Shown here: positions 25,990-33,487 of the stretch, one piece after another
Layout of the letters: the number at the start of each line of letters is the position of its first letter
How positions within the stretch are numbered: position 1 is the first letter of the stretch
Assembly: GCF_001428255.1 (NCBI RefSeq)
Contig: NZ_LMRW01000024.1
Span: 121,691-185,690, forward strand
From: Agromyces sp. Soil535
GTDB lineage: Bacteria; Actinomycetota; Actinomycetes; Actinomycetales; Microbacteriaceae
DNA: 64,000 bases
Reading direction: 5' to 3'
The notes under the pieces: model-generated
Seen by the model: the letters and a program-made list of their open reading frames with translations, nothing else
Databases searched by the model: none
Told to the model about the DNA's origin: nothing
Translations under genes and position numbers: made by a program

Positions 25990-26003
25990 AATTGGATCCA
26001 ATT
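25990..26003. promoter_or_regulatory. GntR-type operator 4
   Basis: A perfect 14-bp palindrome, AATTGGATCCAATT, lies 49 bases upstream of the Rieske gene. A weak partner (ACATCC at 25973-25978) is 21 bp away. On the minus strand a CATAAT -10-like hexamer abuts the palindrome. Confidence 0.8.
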
Positions 26004-26052
26004 ATGCGGTATTCATGTTTCACGCAGGTGACGCGCCGCATCCGTCCGCCGC

Positions 26053-26574
26053 TCAGCCCGCAACCGCGACCATCGCGATCATGGCCCCGGTGCCCGCGAT
26101 CGCGCTGAACCCCCTGGCGGCAGCGGTCCACTGACGCACCCGCCCGCGTCGCTCGTGCACGGCCAACCGCGCCTCGAACCCCGCGTGCAGCAGCGCAGCG
26201 GCGGCGAACGGCACCAGGAGCGGCGTGGACGCACCATGATGGGAGCCCCCGGCGACGAAGTGGCCGCCGCCGTCTGCGAGCAGCAGCATCGCCGCGCCGA
26301 GCACGAGGCTGACGAGGTGGACGGCTGCTTCCTCCGCATGCGCCGGGTCGCGCCGCCGCACGGTGGGCGCGAGCGCAAGTGCCGCAGCCACGAGCAGCGC
26401 CGACCAGAAGACGGCCGACATCACCATCCCCCCGAGCAGGCACACATCGGTCATCGCCGCGAGCATGACGAGTTCGGCGAGCAGGATGCCGCGCGGCCGG
26501 CGCGGCCACCCCGGCCCGAGCACGATGCCTGTCGCGGTGCCGGCCAGCATGACGAGGCAGAGCAGCGTCGACAT
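26053..26574 (-). CDS. Small multi-pass membrane protein (DUF5134-like)
   Basis: This 173-residue protein has about five hydrophobic segments (starting LLCLVMLAGTATGIVLG, then LLAELVMLAAMTDVCLLGG, AVFWSALLVAAALAL and two more). A loop, ADGGGHFVAGGSHHGAS, carries three His residues that could bind metal. It somewhat resembles DUF5134 membrane proteins, but I do not recognise a function. It starts one base after the reductase stop and so is co-expressed with the oxygenase reductase. A role in redox delivery, metal handling or transport would all be guesses. Confidence 0.65.
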   Translation of the reverse strand: MSTLLCLVMLAGTATGIVLGPGWPRRPRGILLAELVMLAAMTDVCLLGGMVMSAVFWSALLVAAALALAPTVRRRDPAHAEEAAVHLVSLVLGAAMLLLADGGGHFVAGGSHHGASTPLLVPFAAAALLHAGFEARLAVHERRGRVRQWTAAARGFSAIAGTGAMIAMVAVAG

Positions 26575-26575
26575 C

Positions 26576-27529
26576 TCAGAGGTCGAGCACGAGCAGCGGG
26601 CATGCGGACCGCGAGACGCAGATCAGCATGCAGTCGTTCTGCGCCTTCTCCTGCGGGGTCAGCACGTGGTCCCGGTGTTCGGGCTCGCCCTCGATCACGC
26701 GGGTCTCGCAGCTGCCGCAGATGCCCTCCTCGCAATCGCTCATGACGTCGACGCCCGCCGCGCTGACCGCCTCGAGGATGCTCTGCTCCGGCGTCACGGT
26801 CAACCAGAGGCCGCTCTGCCGCAGCTCGACGGTGAAGGCGTCGGTCGCGGATGCGACACCATCGTCGTCTGGCGCGGCGAACAGCTCGGCGCGGAGGCGG
26901 TCCTCGGCGCCGATCGCGGCGAGTGCGGCGCGCACGCCCGCGAGCAGCCGCCGTGGACCGCACACGTAGACCAGGGCGCCGGGCAGGAGGTCCGCGACGA
27001 GTGCGTCCGCATCCAGGCGGCCGTCCTCATCCCCGGGGACGAGCGTGACGCGGTCGCCGTACGTTGCGAGTTCGTCGACGAATGCCATGCTCGCTCGACT
27101 GCGTCCGGCGTAGGCGAGCGACCACGGCCGCCCCTCGTCCTCGAGCCGGGCGATCATCGGGAGCAGTGGCGTGATGCCGATGCCTCCCGCGATGAGGAGG
27201 TAGGCATAGGCCTCCTCGAGGGCGAAGTGGTTGCGCGGTCCCCTGATGTCCACGAGGTCCCCGACTCGAAGGACGCGGTGCACCCAGTCGGAGCCGCCTC
27301 GCCCCTCGGGCTCGTGCAGCACCGCGATGCGGTAGCCGGGCTGGCCGGGTCGTCCGCTGAGCGAGTACTGGCGGACGCCGCCTGCCGGGAGGAGCACGTC
27401 GAGGTGCGCGCCCGGTTCCCAGGGTTCCACCGCGCCCTCGACCGGCTCGAGGTGCACCGAGAGCACACCGTCACTCTCCTGCCGCATTCCGCGGACGAGC
27501 GCGGGGCGCACGCCGGGGTCCTCGCTCAT
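26576..27529 (-). CDS. VanB/phthalate-type ferredoxin reductase (FMN-NAD-2Fe2S)
   Basis: This 317-residue reductase has an N-terminal flavin-binding barrel (VRQYSLSGRP), a central nicotinamide domain (IAGGIGITPLLPM) and a C-terminal plant-type 2Fe-2S domain (CEEGICGSCETRV with final Cys in CMLIC). This is the order in VanB and phthalate dioxygenase reductases, the partners of group I Rieske oxygenases such as the one at 24607. ATG 27529 (MSEDPGVRP) follows GGAAGGAGC-like purines. It is on its own operator pair, divergent from the cupin gene, though the two proteins should act together. Confidence 0.92.
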   Translation of the reverse strand: MSEDPGVRPALVRGMRQESDGVLSVHLEPVEGAVEPWEPGAHLDVLLPAGGVRQYSLSGRPGQPGYRIAVLHEPEGRGGSDWVHRVLRVGDLVDIRGPRNHFALEEAYAYLLIAGGIGITPLLPMIARLEDEGRPWSLAYAGRSRASMAFVDELATYGDRVTLVPGDEDGRLDADALVADLLPGALVYVCGPRRLLAGVRAALAAIGAEDRLRAELFAAPDDDGVASATDAFTVELRQSGLWLTVTPEQSILEAVSAAGVDVMSDCEEGICGSCETRVIEGEPEHRDHVLTPQEKAQNDCMLICVSRSACPLLVLDL

Positions 27530-27577
27530 GGTGCTCCTTCCACGTCGGCGTCGATCGCCACAGGGGTGACGATTCTT

Positions 27578-27608
27578 GATTGGATCCAATCCTAATGGAT
27601 TAGGATAC
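27578..27608. promoter_or_regulatory. GntR-type operator pair 5 with promoter
   Basis: A perfect ATTGGATCCAAT (27579-27590) and a GGATAC core (27603-27608) are spaced 21 bp apart. They lie between the reductase and cupin genes. A -10-like TAGGAT at 27601-27606 ends seven bases before the cupin ATG, so the cupin message may be leaderless. Confidence 0.8.
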
Positions 27609-27612
27609 GTTC

Positions 27613-27975
27613 ATGACACTGACCAACCGCCCCGCCGAGATCCCCGCCGATGCCCTCGAGGCCAAGCCGCTTGCGCCGCCGAGCGCAGAGCCGCTGGACG
27701 GCCCGGTCCTCGTGCGCAGCCGGGTCGACTTCGCCACCGACGACCGCCGCCTGATCTCCGGGATCTGGGAGTGCGAGCCGGGTCGCTCCCGCTGGGAGTT
27801 CGATACCCGCGGTGAGATCATCCACGTGGTCTCCGGCACGATGACCGTCACCGAGGACGATGGCGAACCGCTCGAACTGACTGCGGGGACCACCGCCTTC
27901 TTCCCGATCGGCTGGCGCGGCGAGTGGCTCGTGACCGAGACGCTGCGCAAGGTCTTCGTCGTGTACCGATCCTGA
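27613..27975 (+). CDS. Cupin-domain protein (DUF861 type)
   Basis: This is a single-domain cupin of 120 residues. The barrel is visible as WEFDTRGEIIHVVSGTMTVTEDDG then TTAFFPIGWRGEWLV; only one clear His (EIIHVVSG) remains of the usual metal ligands. DUF861 cupins include ureidoglycine and ethanolamine-pathway proteins as well as isomerases. It is co-directional with gntR and may be read through to it across about 113 bases. It may bind a pathway intermediate, but no reaction can be assigned. Confidence 0.8.
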   Translation: MTLTNRPAEIPADALEAKPLAPPSAEPLDGPVLVRSRVDFATDDRRLISGIWECEPGRSRWEFDTRGEIIHVVSGTMTVTEDDGEPLELTAGTTAFFPIGWRGEWLVTETLRKVFVVYRS

Positions 27976-28021
27976 TCGCTGCTCGCGTGGTCACTCCTCA
28001 TGGCGCTGACCTGCGACTAGA

Positions 28022-28033
28022 GTTGGATCCAAT
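28022..28033. promoter_or_regulatory. GntR-type operator 6 (autoregulatory)
   Basis: A single GTTGGATCCAAT palindrome lies 56 bases ahead of the gntR start. No second core occurs at 21 bp on either side, unlike most sites in the island, which would suit weaker autoregulation. Confidence 0.75.
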
Positions 28034-28088
28034 CTGAGTTCAGGCGCCGGGACGGCCCGGCGTTCCGAGAAGAACGGACCGCGCTCAC

Positions 28089-28784
28089 GTGACCACGCCC
28101 GAAGGCAACGCCCTCGTCGACGACCTCGCCGCCCGCATCCGGGCGAAGATCATGTCGGGCGAGATCCCGATCGGCGCCCCGTTGCGCCAGGCCGAGCTCG
28201 CCGAGAACTTCGGAATCAGCCGCACGCCGGTGCGCGAGGCACTGCGCCAGCTGCAGAGCGGCGGCCTCATCGAGGTCATGCCGAACCGCGGTGCGGTCGT
28301 GCGGGTGCCCGTGCCGTGGGAGGTGCGCGAGGTCTACGAGATCCGTGCCGAGCTCGAGGCGCTCGCAGCGCGGCGCGCCGTGTCGCGGCTCGACGCGTCC
28401 AAGATCGCTGAGTTGCGTGCCGTCAATGATCGGATGTACCAGCGCTCGCTCGCCGTCGCCGCGGGCGAGGCGAGCGCCGATGAGAACGCCGGCGCCAACG
28501 ACGCCTTCCACACGCTCATCTACGAAGCCTCGGGCAACACGCGCCTCGCCCGCATGCTGGCCGAGATCAACGATGCGTTCCCGCGCAACGTCTCGGCGCG
28601 CGTGCTGCAGGACAACCCGCGCCACCGCGACGAGAACTTCGCAGAACACCGCGAGCTCGTCGACGCGCTGGAGGCGGGCGACGCCGACCGGGCCGCCGAC
28701 CTCATGCGCGACCACGTGATGAGCGCCGGCGTGCACCTCGCCCAGTGGTACGAGCGCCGCTCCTCGACGGTGTTCACCGGCTGA
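28089..28784 (+). CDS. GntR/FCD-family regulator, probable master regulator of the island
   Basis: This 231-residue regulator has an N-terminal winged helix (LAENFGISRTPVREALRQLQ, residues about 38-58) and a C-terminal FCD ligand domain with likely metal residues in NDAFHTLIYEASGN, AEHRELVDALEAGD and MRDHVMS. It is the only DNA-binding regulator gene between 14.7 and 49.8 kb, and the same palindrome precedes its own gene and the other island units. The effector is probably a pathway carboxylic acid, which FCD domains usually sense. GTG 28089 is the start. It is most likely a repressor, since -10 elements fall inside operator pairs. Confidence 0.88.
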   Translation: MTTPEGNALVDDLAARIRAKIMSGEIPIGAPLRQAELAENFGISRTPVREALRQLQSGGLIEVMPNRGAVVRVPVPWEVREVYEIRAELEALAARRAVSRLDASKIAELRAVNDRMYQRSLAVAAGEASADENAGANDAFHTLIYEASGNTRLARMLAEINDAFPRNVSARVLQDNPRHRDENFAEHRELVDALEAGDADRAADLMRDHVMSAGVHLAQWYERRSSTVFTG

Positions 28785-28791
28785 TCCACCG

Positions 28792-28811
28792 GGTGCGTCC
28801 GCGAACGCACC
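28792..28811. terminator. Candidate bidirectional terminator, gntR / amine oxidase
   Basis: A 7-bp inverted repeat (GGTGCGT and ACGCACC, 6-base loop) lies between the converging gntR and copper amine oxidase genes. It has no T-run, which is common for actinobacterial terminators. Confidence 0.5.
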
Positions 28812-28850
28812 GCCGTCGGCACCGTCCGAGGCACTGGGATCGTCGATGCT

Positions 28851-30851
28851 TCAGTGGTGGCCGTGCCCCTCGTGGGCATGGCCGCCGTGGTGGTCATGAC
28901 CGCCGTGGTGGGCCTGGCCGGCGTGCGCGCCGGGAGCCGCGGATGCCGGGACACCGCAGTCGGCGGATGCCTCGGACGGAGGCACGTCGAGCGAGGGGTT
29001 GCGGTCGAAGAAGCCGTCGGGTTCCAGTCGGAACCCGATCCTGTCGACGGGCATGATCGGCCACTGCTCGGGGCGCGGGAAGTGGTGCACGCCGATGACC
29101 GGCCACAGCACGAGGCGCTCGTCGACGAGCGAGCGGTCGGCCTGCTGCCACAGATGCACGCCGTCATCGCCGAGCTCGCCCTGGTTGGGGTATTCGCCTG
29201 CGATGAAGCGCTGCTCGGCGTCGTAGGCGCTCACCCAGAGGTGCCGCGACACGAACGGCGCCTTGCGCTCGACGGTGCTGCCGGACCGTGCGAACAGCTG
29301 CGTCGTGTTGGGCAGGGCGAGTCGGTACGCCGTCGGCTCGCCGTACCGGTTCGTGGAGGACTCGCTCTCGATCCGCCAGTGCAGCGCGCGCGCAGGGTCG
29401 GCCATCCGCCCTCCGATCGCCTCCGTGGTGATCGGGGTCTCGACCGCGATGACGGCGTTGCCGTACGGGTTGCGCGACTCGTCCGGGTCGGACTCGGCAT
29501 GCACCTCGACGAGGCGGTTGCGCGGCCCGTCGACGGCGGTGTCGAGCCGTACGCCGAAGTAGTGCTGGTGCGTCGGCGCCTGCACGTTGGGAGCCACCAG
29601 ACGGCCATGGCGCGGCGTCTCGTCGTCGGCGATGCCGGAGACCGACATCAGGCCGGTGAGCTTGACCTCGAGCTCGATCGAGCCGTCCTGGTGCAACGAC
29701 CAGTAGAAGCCGTAGTCGTAGTTCGCGACGGTCGCGAACGCGGAGATGACGAGCTTTCGGGACCGGCGGACCTCCGCGCTGCCGGTGCGTGTGTTCACGT
29801 GCTTCCAGAGGATCGAGTCGTCCTCCTCGTGCACGCAGATGCCGTTGACGATCCGCTTCGCCTCGCCGTGTCCGTCGAGGTACTCGACATCGAAGTAGCG
29901 GATCTCGCCGAGGCAGTCGCACCCCAGCTCGAGTGAGGCGGTGAGCGGACCCGCACCGTACTCGCCCCAATCGAAGAAGTTCTTCCGGTACGCCGTGGGG
30001 TCGTCATCGAGATACGGCACGTACATCTCATTGACCGCGGCGCGGGCGAGGACGGGCCTGATCGTGCCGTGGTCGTCGTACGCCAATTCGTGCAGCACGA
30101 GGCCCTCGCGGTGGCTGAACCCGATGCGAAGGCTCCAGTTCTGCCAGCGGACGAGCTGTCCCTCGATCGTGAAGCCCGGGCCATCGGGCTGGGTGATCTC
30201 GAGCGGGGCGACCGCGCGGTCGGGGCCCCACGTCCCGGGCCTGTAGATCCCGGTCTCGCTCGCCATCGGGATCACACCGTGGTCCTCGACGCGGACGACC
30301 TCGAGCGCGTCGAGGTCGAGGATCGGCACGAGCCCGGCTACAGGGCGGGCGTAGCCGTTGTCCTCGGGGAACTCGCGGTGCCAGACGGTGCCCCAGCTGA
30401 GCCGGCGGTCGCTCAGGTCCTCGGGCTCGAATCCGGTGATCGACTCCGGGTCGACCCAGACGAGCGACGTGTCGGTGATACCGCGCTTGGCGAGCGCCTC
30501 CGTGAGCAGCGGCGAGTTGCGGGCGGCCTGCGCGATCATCCGCGCCTCATCGCTCGACACGCCCGGACGGCGGTGGTCGATCGAGGTCCAGCCCTCGATA
30601 ACTGCGAGGGCGTCGCCCGCTGCGGTCCAGCCGCGCACCTCCCATGCGGCGTGCGCATCCGGATTCATGACGACGCTGCGTACCGGTCGCGGACCCTCGG
30701 CGAGCGCGTGGCGCGCGCGCTCCTCGTCGAGCGCGATCCCCCAGAATCGCGGCCGATCGCCGATGCGGGCGTCGGCGCGGATCGCGGCGACGAAGGTCTC
30801 GATCTCGTCGCCCCGGAGCGGGTCGAGGACGTGGCGAGTGGGGTCGGTCAT
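28851..30851 (-). CDS. Copper-containing primary-amine oxidase with His-rich tail
   Basis: This 666-residue oxidase turns primary amines into aldehydes, ammonia and peroxide. The quinone-forming Tyr is about residue 378 in TVANYDYG, the catalytic Asp about 294 in NFFDWGEYG, and the copper ligands are HQH at about 428-430 plus a His in VHHFPRPEQWP near 589. No signal peptide is visible, so it is probably cytoplasmic. The last 24 residues contain 11 His, a copper-binding-like tail not required by the family. It is the last gene of an operon with a gamma-glutamyltransferase, a flavin oxidase and an aminotransferase. Confidence 0.94.
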   Translation of the reverse strand: MTDPTRHVLDPLRGDEIETFVAAIRADARIGDRPRFWGIALDEERARHALAEGPRPVRSVVMNPDAHAAWEVRGWTAAGDALAVIEGWTSIDHRRPGVSSDEARMIAQAARNSPLLTEALAKRGITDTSLVWVDPESITGFEPEDLSDRRLSWGTVWHREFPEDNGYARPVAGLVPILDLDALEVVRVEDHGVIPMASETGIYRPGTWGPDRAVAPLEITQPDGPGFTIEGQLVRWQNWSLRIGFSHREGLVLHELAYDDHGTIRPVLARAAVNEMYVPYLDDDPTAYRKNFFDWGEYGAGPLTASLELGCDCLGEIRYFDVEYLDGHGEAKRIVNGICVHEEDDSILWKHVNTRTGSAEVRRSRKLVISAFATVANYDYGFYWSLHQDGSIELEVKLTGLMSVSGIADDETPRHGRLVAPNVQAPTHQHYFGVRLDTAVDGPRNRLVEVHAESDPDESRNPYGNAVIAVETPITTEAIGGRMADPARALHWRIESESSTNRYGEPTAYRLALPNTTQLFARSGSTVERKAPFVSRHLWVSAYDAEQRFIAGEYPNQGELGDDGVHLWQQADRSLVDERLVLWPVIGVHHFPRPEQWPIMPVDRIGFRLEPDGFFDRNPSLDVPPSEASADCGVPASAAPGAHAGQAHHGGHDHHGGHAHEGHGHH

Positions 30852-32395
30852 GCTGCTTCCTCCGGGGTGACGACGATGAGGGCGGCGCCGTCGGCGCGCG
30901 GGTCGCTCGCGGCGTCGATCACGCCCGATCCAGGGCGCAGGCGGACGGCCTGCACGTGACCCGCCTCGTCGAGCAGGTGGTCGGCGCGTGCGACCGGCAG
31001 GCCGAGCGTTTCGGCGGCTGCCGCGGCGGATTCGGCACCGGGTTCGGCGACGAGGGTGAGGACGGGATGGCCGAGATCCTTCGCGCCGATGACCCACCGG
31101 CCGCGGCCAAGCACCTCGGCAGGGACGGCCGAGGGGTCGAGCAGCGGGGGGGCGACCTGCGCGAGGATCCAGGGCTGGGCGCTTCCGCCTTGGCAGCCGA
31201 CGCCGACGACGAGGTCGTCGGTCTCGACGATCACGGGGAGCAGGGTGTGCGGCGGGCGCAGGCCCGGACCGATGCGGCCGGGGTGGCGCGGGTCGACGCT
31301 GAAGGCGGCGCCGCGGTTGTGGAGGACGACGCCCGTGCCCGGGTCGAGCAGGCCCGAACCGAACCACTGGTAGACGCTCTGGATGACGGTGACGACGGTG
31401 CCGTCAGCGTCTGCGGCGACGACGGCGACGGTGTCGCCGAGCGCGCGACCCGCCTTCGGCAGTTCGCCGTCGTCGTCGCGGCCGCGCGGGTCGAGGAGCG
31501 CCGCGACGTCGATCGGGCCGCCGCGCGGATCGCCGAGTCGGGACTGCCGGGTGAGGGCCGCCTCTCGCGCGGCGACGATCAGTTCGAGCATGTCGCGTTC
31601 GCCCGGCGACGCCGCTTGGGCGAGCACGTCCGGCAGGATGCCGAGCAGCACCGCTCCCTGGCTCGGCGGAGGAGCCACCCACCAGCGGGCGCCGCCTGCG
31701 TCGGCCATGAGCGGCTCAGGGCGCTCGGCGCGGTGCGCGGCGAAGTCGGCGGCGGTCATCGCGGATCCGAGCTCGGCGAGCCGGCCCGCGATGGACTCGG
31801 CGATCGGCCCGTGGTAGAACGCGCCGGGATCGACTGCGAGCGCGTCGAGGGTCGTCGCGAGCGCAGGCTGCACGAGCAGGTCGCCCTCGGCGAGCAGGCC
31901 GCCATCGCCGTCACCGAACACCCCGATCATGCCCGCGTCCTCGAGCAGGATCTCGCGGCGGCCGGCGAGCGCGCGCGCGAGCCCGGCGGATACCGGGGAC
32001 CCCGAGCGGGCGAGCTCGGCAGCGCGGCGCAGGCTGTCGGCGAGCGGGAGGGCCGCGCCGAGCTCGGCGACCGCCGCCCACCCGGCGACGGCACCCGGGA
32101 CGGTGACGGTGTGCGGGCCCTGCCGGGGCATGAGCCCTTCCGCGGTGAACGCCGCGACGTCGACGGCCGCCGGCGCGGCGCCGATCGACAGCACGGACGT
32201 GACGCTCCCATCCGGCCGCCGCACGAGGGCGACGAGATCGCCGCCGACGCCGCACTGGTGCGGGTAGACGACGGCGAGCGCGGTCGCGGCCGCGAGCGCG
32301 GCGTCCACCGCGCCGCCACCGGCCGCGATCGCGGCGGCGGCGCTCTCGAGCGCGGCCGGATGCGGCGCGGCCACAGCGAGACGGGCGTGGGTCAT
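30848..32395 (-). CDS. Gamma-glutamyltransferase-family Ntn hydrolase without signal peptide
   Basis: This 515-residue protein has the GGT layout: VVYPHQCGVGGDLVALV near residue 45, MTAADFAAHRAE near residue 213, then the self-cleavage/catalytic Thr near residue 321 in GDTVAVVAADADG, and ends in a small-subunit-like domain. The catalytic block lacks the usual Thr-Thr-His. The N-terminus has no secretion signal, whereas classical GGT is exported. A cytoplasmic gamma-glutamyl hydrolase fits a pathway that starts by gamma-glutamylating an amine. It overlaps both neighbours by four bases. Confidence 0.88.
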   Translation of the reverse strand: MTHARLAVAAPHPAALESAAAAIAAGGGAVDAALAAATALAVVYPHQCGVGGDLVALVRRPDGSVTSVLSIGAAPAAVDVAAFTAEGLMPRQGPHTVTVPGAVAGWAAVAELGAALPLADSLRRAAELARSGSPVSAGLARALAGRREILLEDAGMIGVFGDGDGGLLAEGDLLVQPALATTLDALAVDPGAFYHGPIAESIAGRLAELGSAMTAADFAAHRAERPEPLMADAGGARWWVAPPPSQGAVLLGILPDVLAQAASPGERDMLELIVAAREAALTRQSRLGDPRGGPIDVAALLDPRGRDDDGELPKAGRALGDTVAVVAADADGTVVTVIQSVYQWFGSGLLDPGTGVVLHNRGAAFSVDPRHPGRIGPGLRPPHTLLPVIVETDDLVVGVGCQGGSAQPWILAQVAPPLLDPSAVPAEVLGRGRWVIGAKDLGHPVLTLVAEPGAESAAAAAETLGLPVARADHLLDEAGHVQAVRLRPGSGVIDAASDPRADGAALIVVTPEEAA

Positions 32396-33483
32396 CGGAG
32401 GACCTCCCGGTCGGGGCGAAGGAAGTCGAGATCGGGACGATCGATGCCCTCGACGAGGTCGGCGACCGCCTCGCCGACGGCCGGAGCGAACTTGAACCCG
32501 TGCCCGGAGCAGGCCGCGGCGACGATCACGCCGGGCTGGTCCGCGAGTGCGCCGATGAGGAAGCGCCTGTCCGGGGTCATGGTGTAGAGGCACGCGGCCG
32601 CCTCGCCGCCGGTCACGTCGACGCCGGGGGCGAACCGGGCGAGCAGCCCTGCGAGGTGGCCGGTCTCCTCGGGGGTGGGCGGCGCGACGGGGATCTCGGG
32701 ATCCCACAGGACGCCCGCGTCGACGCCGATCTTCGCTCCGGCGCCGGCCACCTCGGGAAGGCCGAACACGAGACCCTCGTCGAGATCGACCGAGAATGCG
32801 CCGAGCGCGGGCGACTGGGCTGCGGCCTGTCCGGGACGCGCCGAGTAGGTGAGGATGCGCCAGACCTCGGCGCGCACGCCGACGGCGGGGAGGAGCCGGG
32901 AGAGCCAGGGGCCGCCCGCGACGACGAGACGGTCGGCGAGCAGCTCACGGCGGTCGGTCGCCACGCGAACGCCCTCGTCGTCGCCCGCCCAGCCGAGCAC
33001 GGTCTCGCCGAACGACAGCTCGGCGCCCGCCTCGGCGGCGGCGGCGTGCGCCCAGGCGAGTGCGGCGCCGGCCTCCACGACGCCCGCGTCGGGGTCGAGG
33101 GTCGCGTGGTAGCCGTCGGGCAGGCGCAGCCCGGGCAGCACCTCGGCGACCTCGTCGAGGGAGGCCGGCCGGCTGCGACCGCCTTGCAGTCCGCCGCCTG
33201 AACGATGCGCGTAGGCGCCGGAGGTGCGGTGCACGAAGACCATGCCGGCCTGCCGCTCCCACCGCTCCCAGCCGCGGTACGCGTGCCGGACGAACTCGTT
33301 CCAGTCAGGATGCGGGTACGCACGGCGGATCATCCGGGTCGCGCCGTGGGAGGAGCCGCGAGGGTGACCGGCTGTGAATCGCTCGATCCCGGCGACGCGC
33401 AGGCCGCGCCTCGCGAGCTCGTACGCGGACGCGGAGCCGTGGATGCCGAGCCCGAGGATGACGGCGTCGTATCGTGCGGTCAC
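32392..33483 (-). CDS. Sarcosine/N-methyltryptophan-oxidase-like flavoprotein
   Basis: This 363-residue amine oxidase has the FAD motif ILGLGIHGSASAYELARRG at the N-terminus, the GSSHGATRMIRRAY substrate-side segment, CLYTMTPDRRFLIG, and ACSGHGFKFAPAVG, whose Cys is where monomeric sarcosine oxidases attach FAD covalently. It should oxidise a secondary or N-methylated amine to an imine. The GTG at 33483 lies four bases after the aminotransferase stop. Confidence 0.9.
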   Translation of the reverse strand: MTARYDAVILGLGIHGSASAYELARRGLRVAGIERFTAGHPRGSSHGATRMIRRAYPHPDWNEFVRHAYRGWERWERQAGMVFVHRTSGAYAHRSGGGLQGGRSRPASLDEVAEVLPGLRLPDGYHATLDPDAGVVEAGAALAWAHAAAAEAGAELSFGETVLGWAGDDEGVRVATDRRELLADRLVVAGGPWLSRLLPAVGVRAEVWRILTYSARPGQAAAQSPALGAFSVDLDEGLVFGLPEVAGAGAKIGVDAGVLWDPEIPVAPPTPEETGHLAGLLARFAPGVDVTGGEAAACLYTMTPDRRFLIGALADQPGVIVAAACSGHGFKFAPAVGEAVADLVEGIDRPDLDFLRPDREVLR

Positions 33484-33487
33484 GTCG

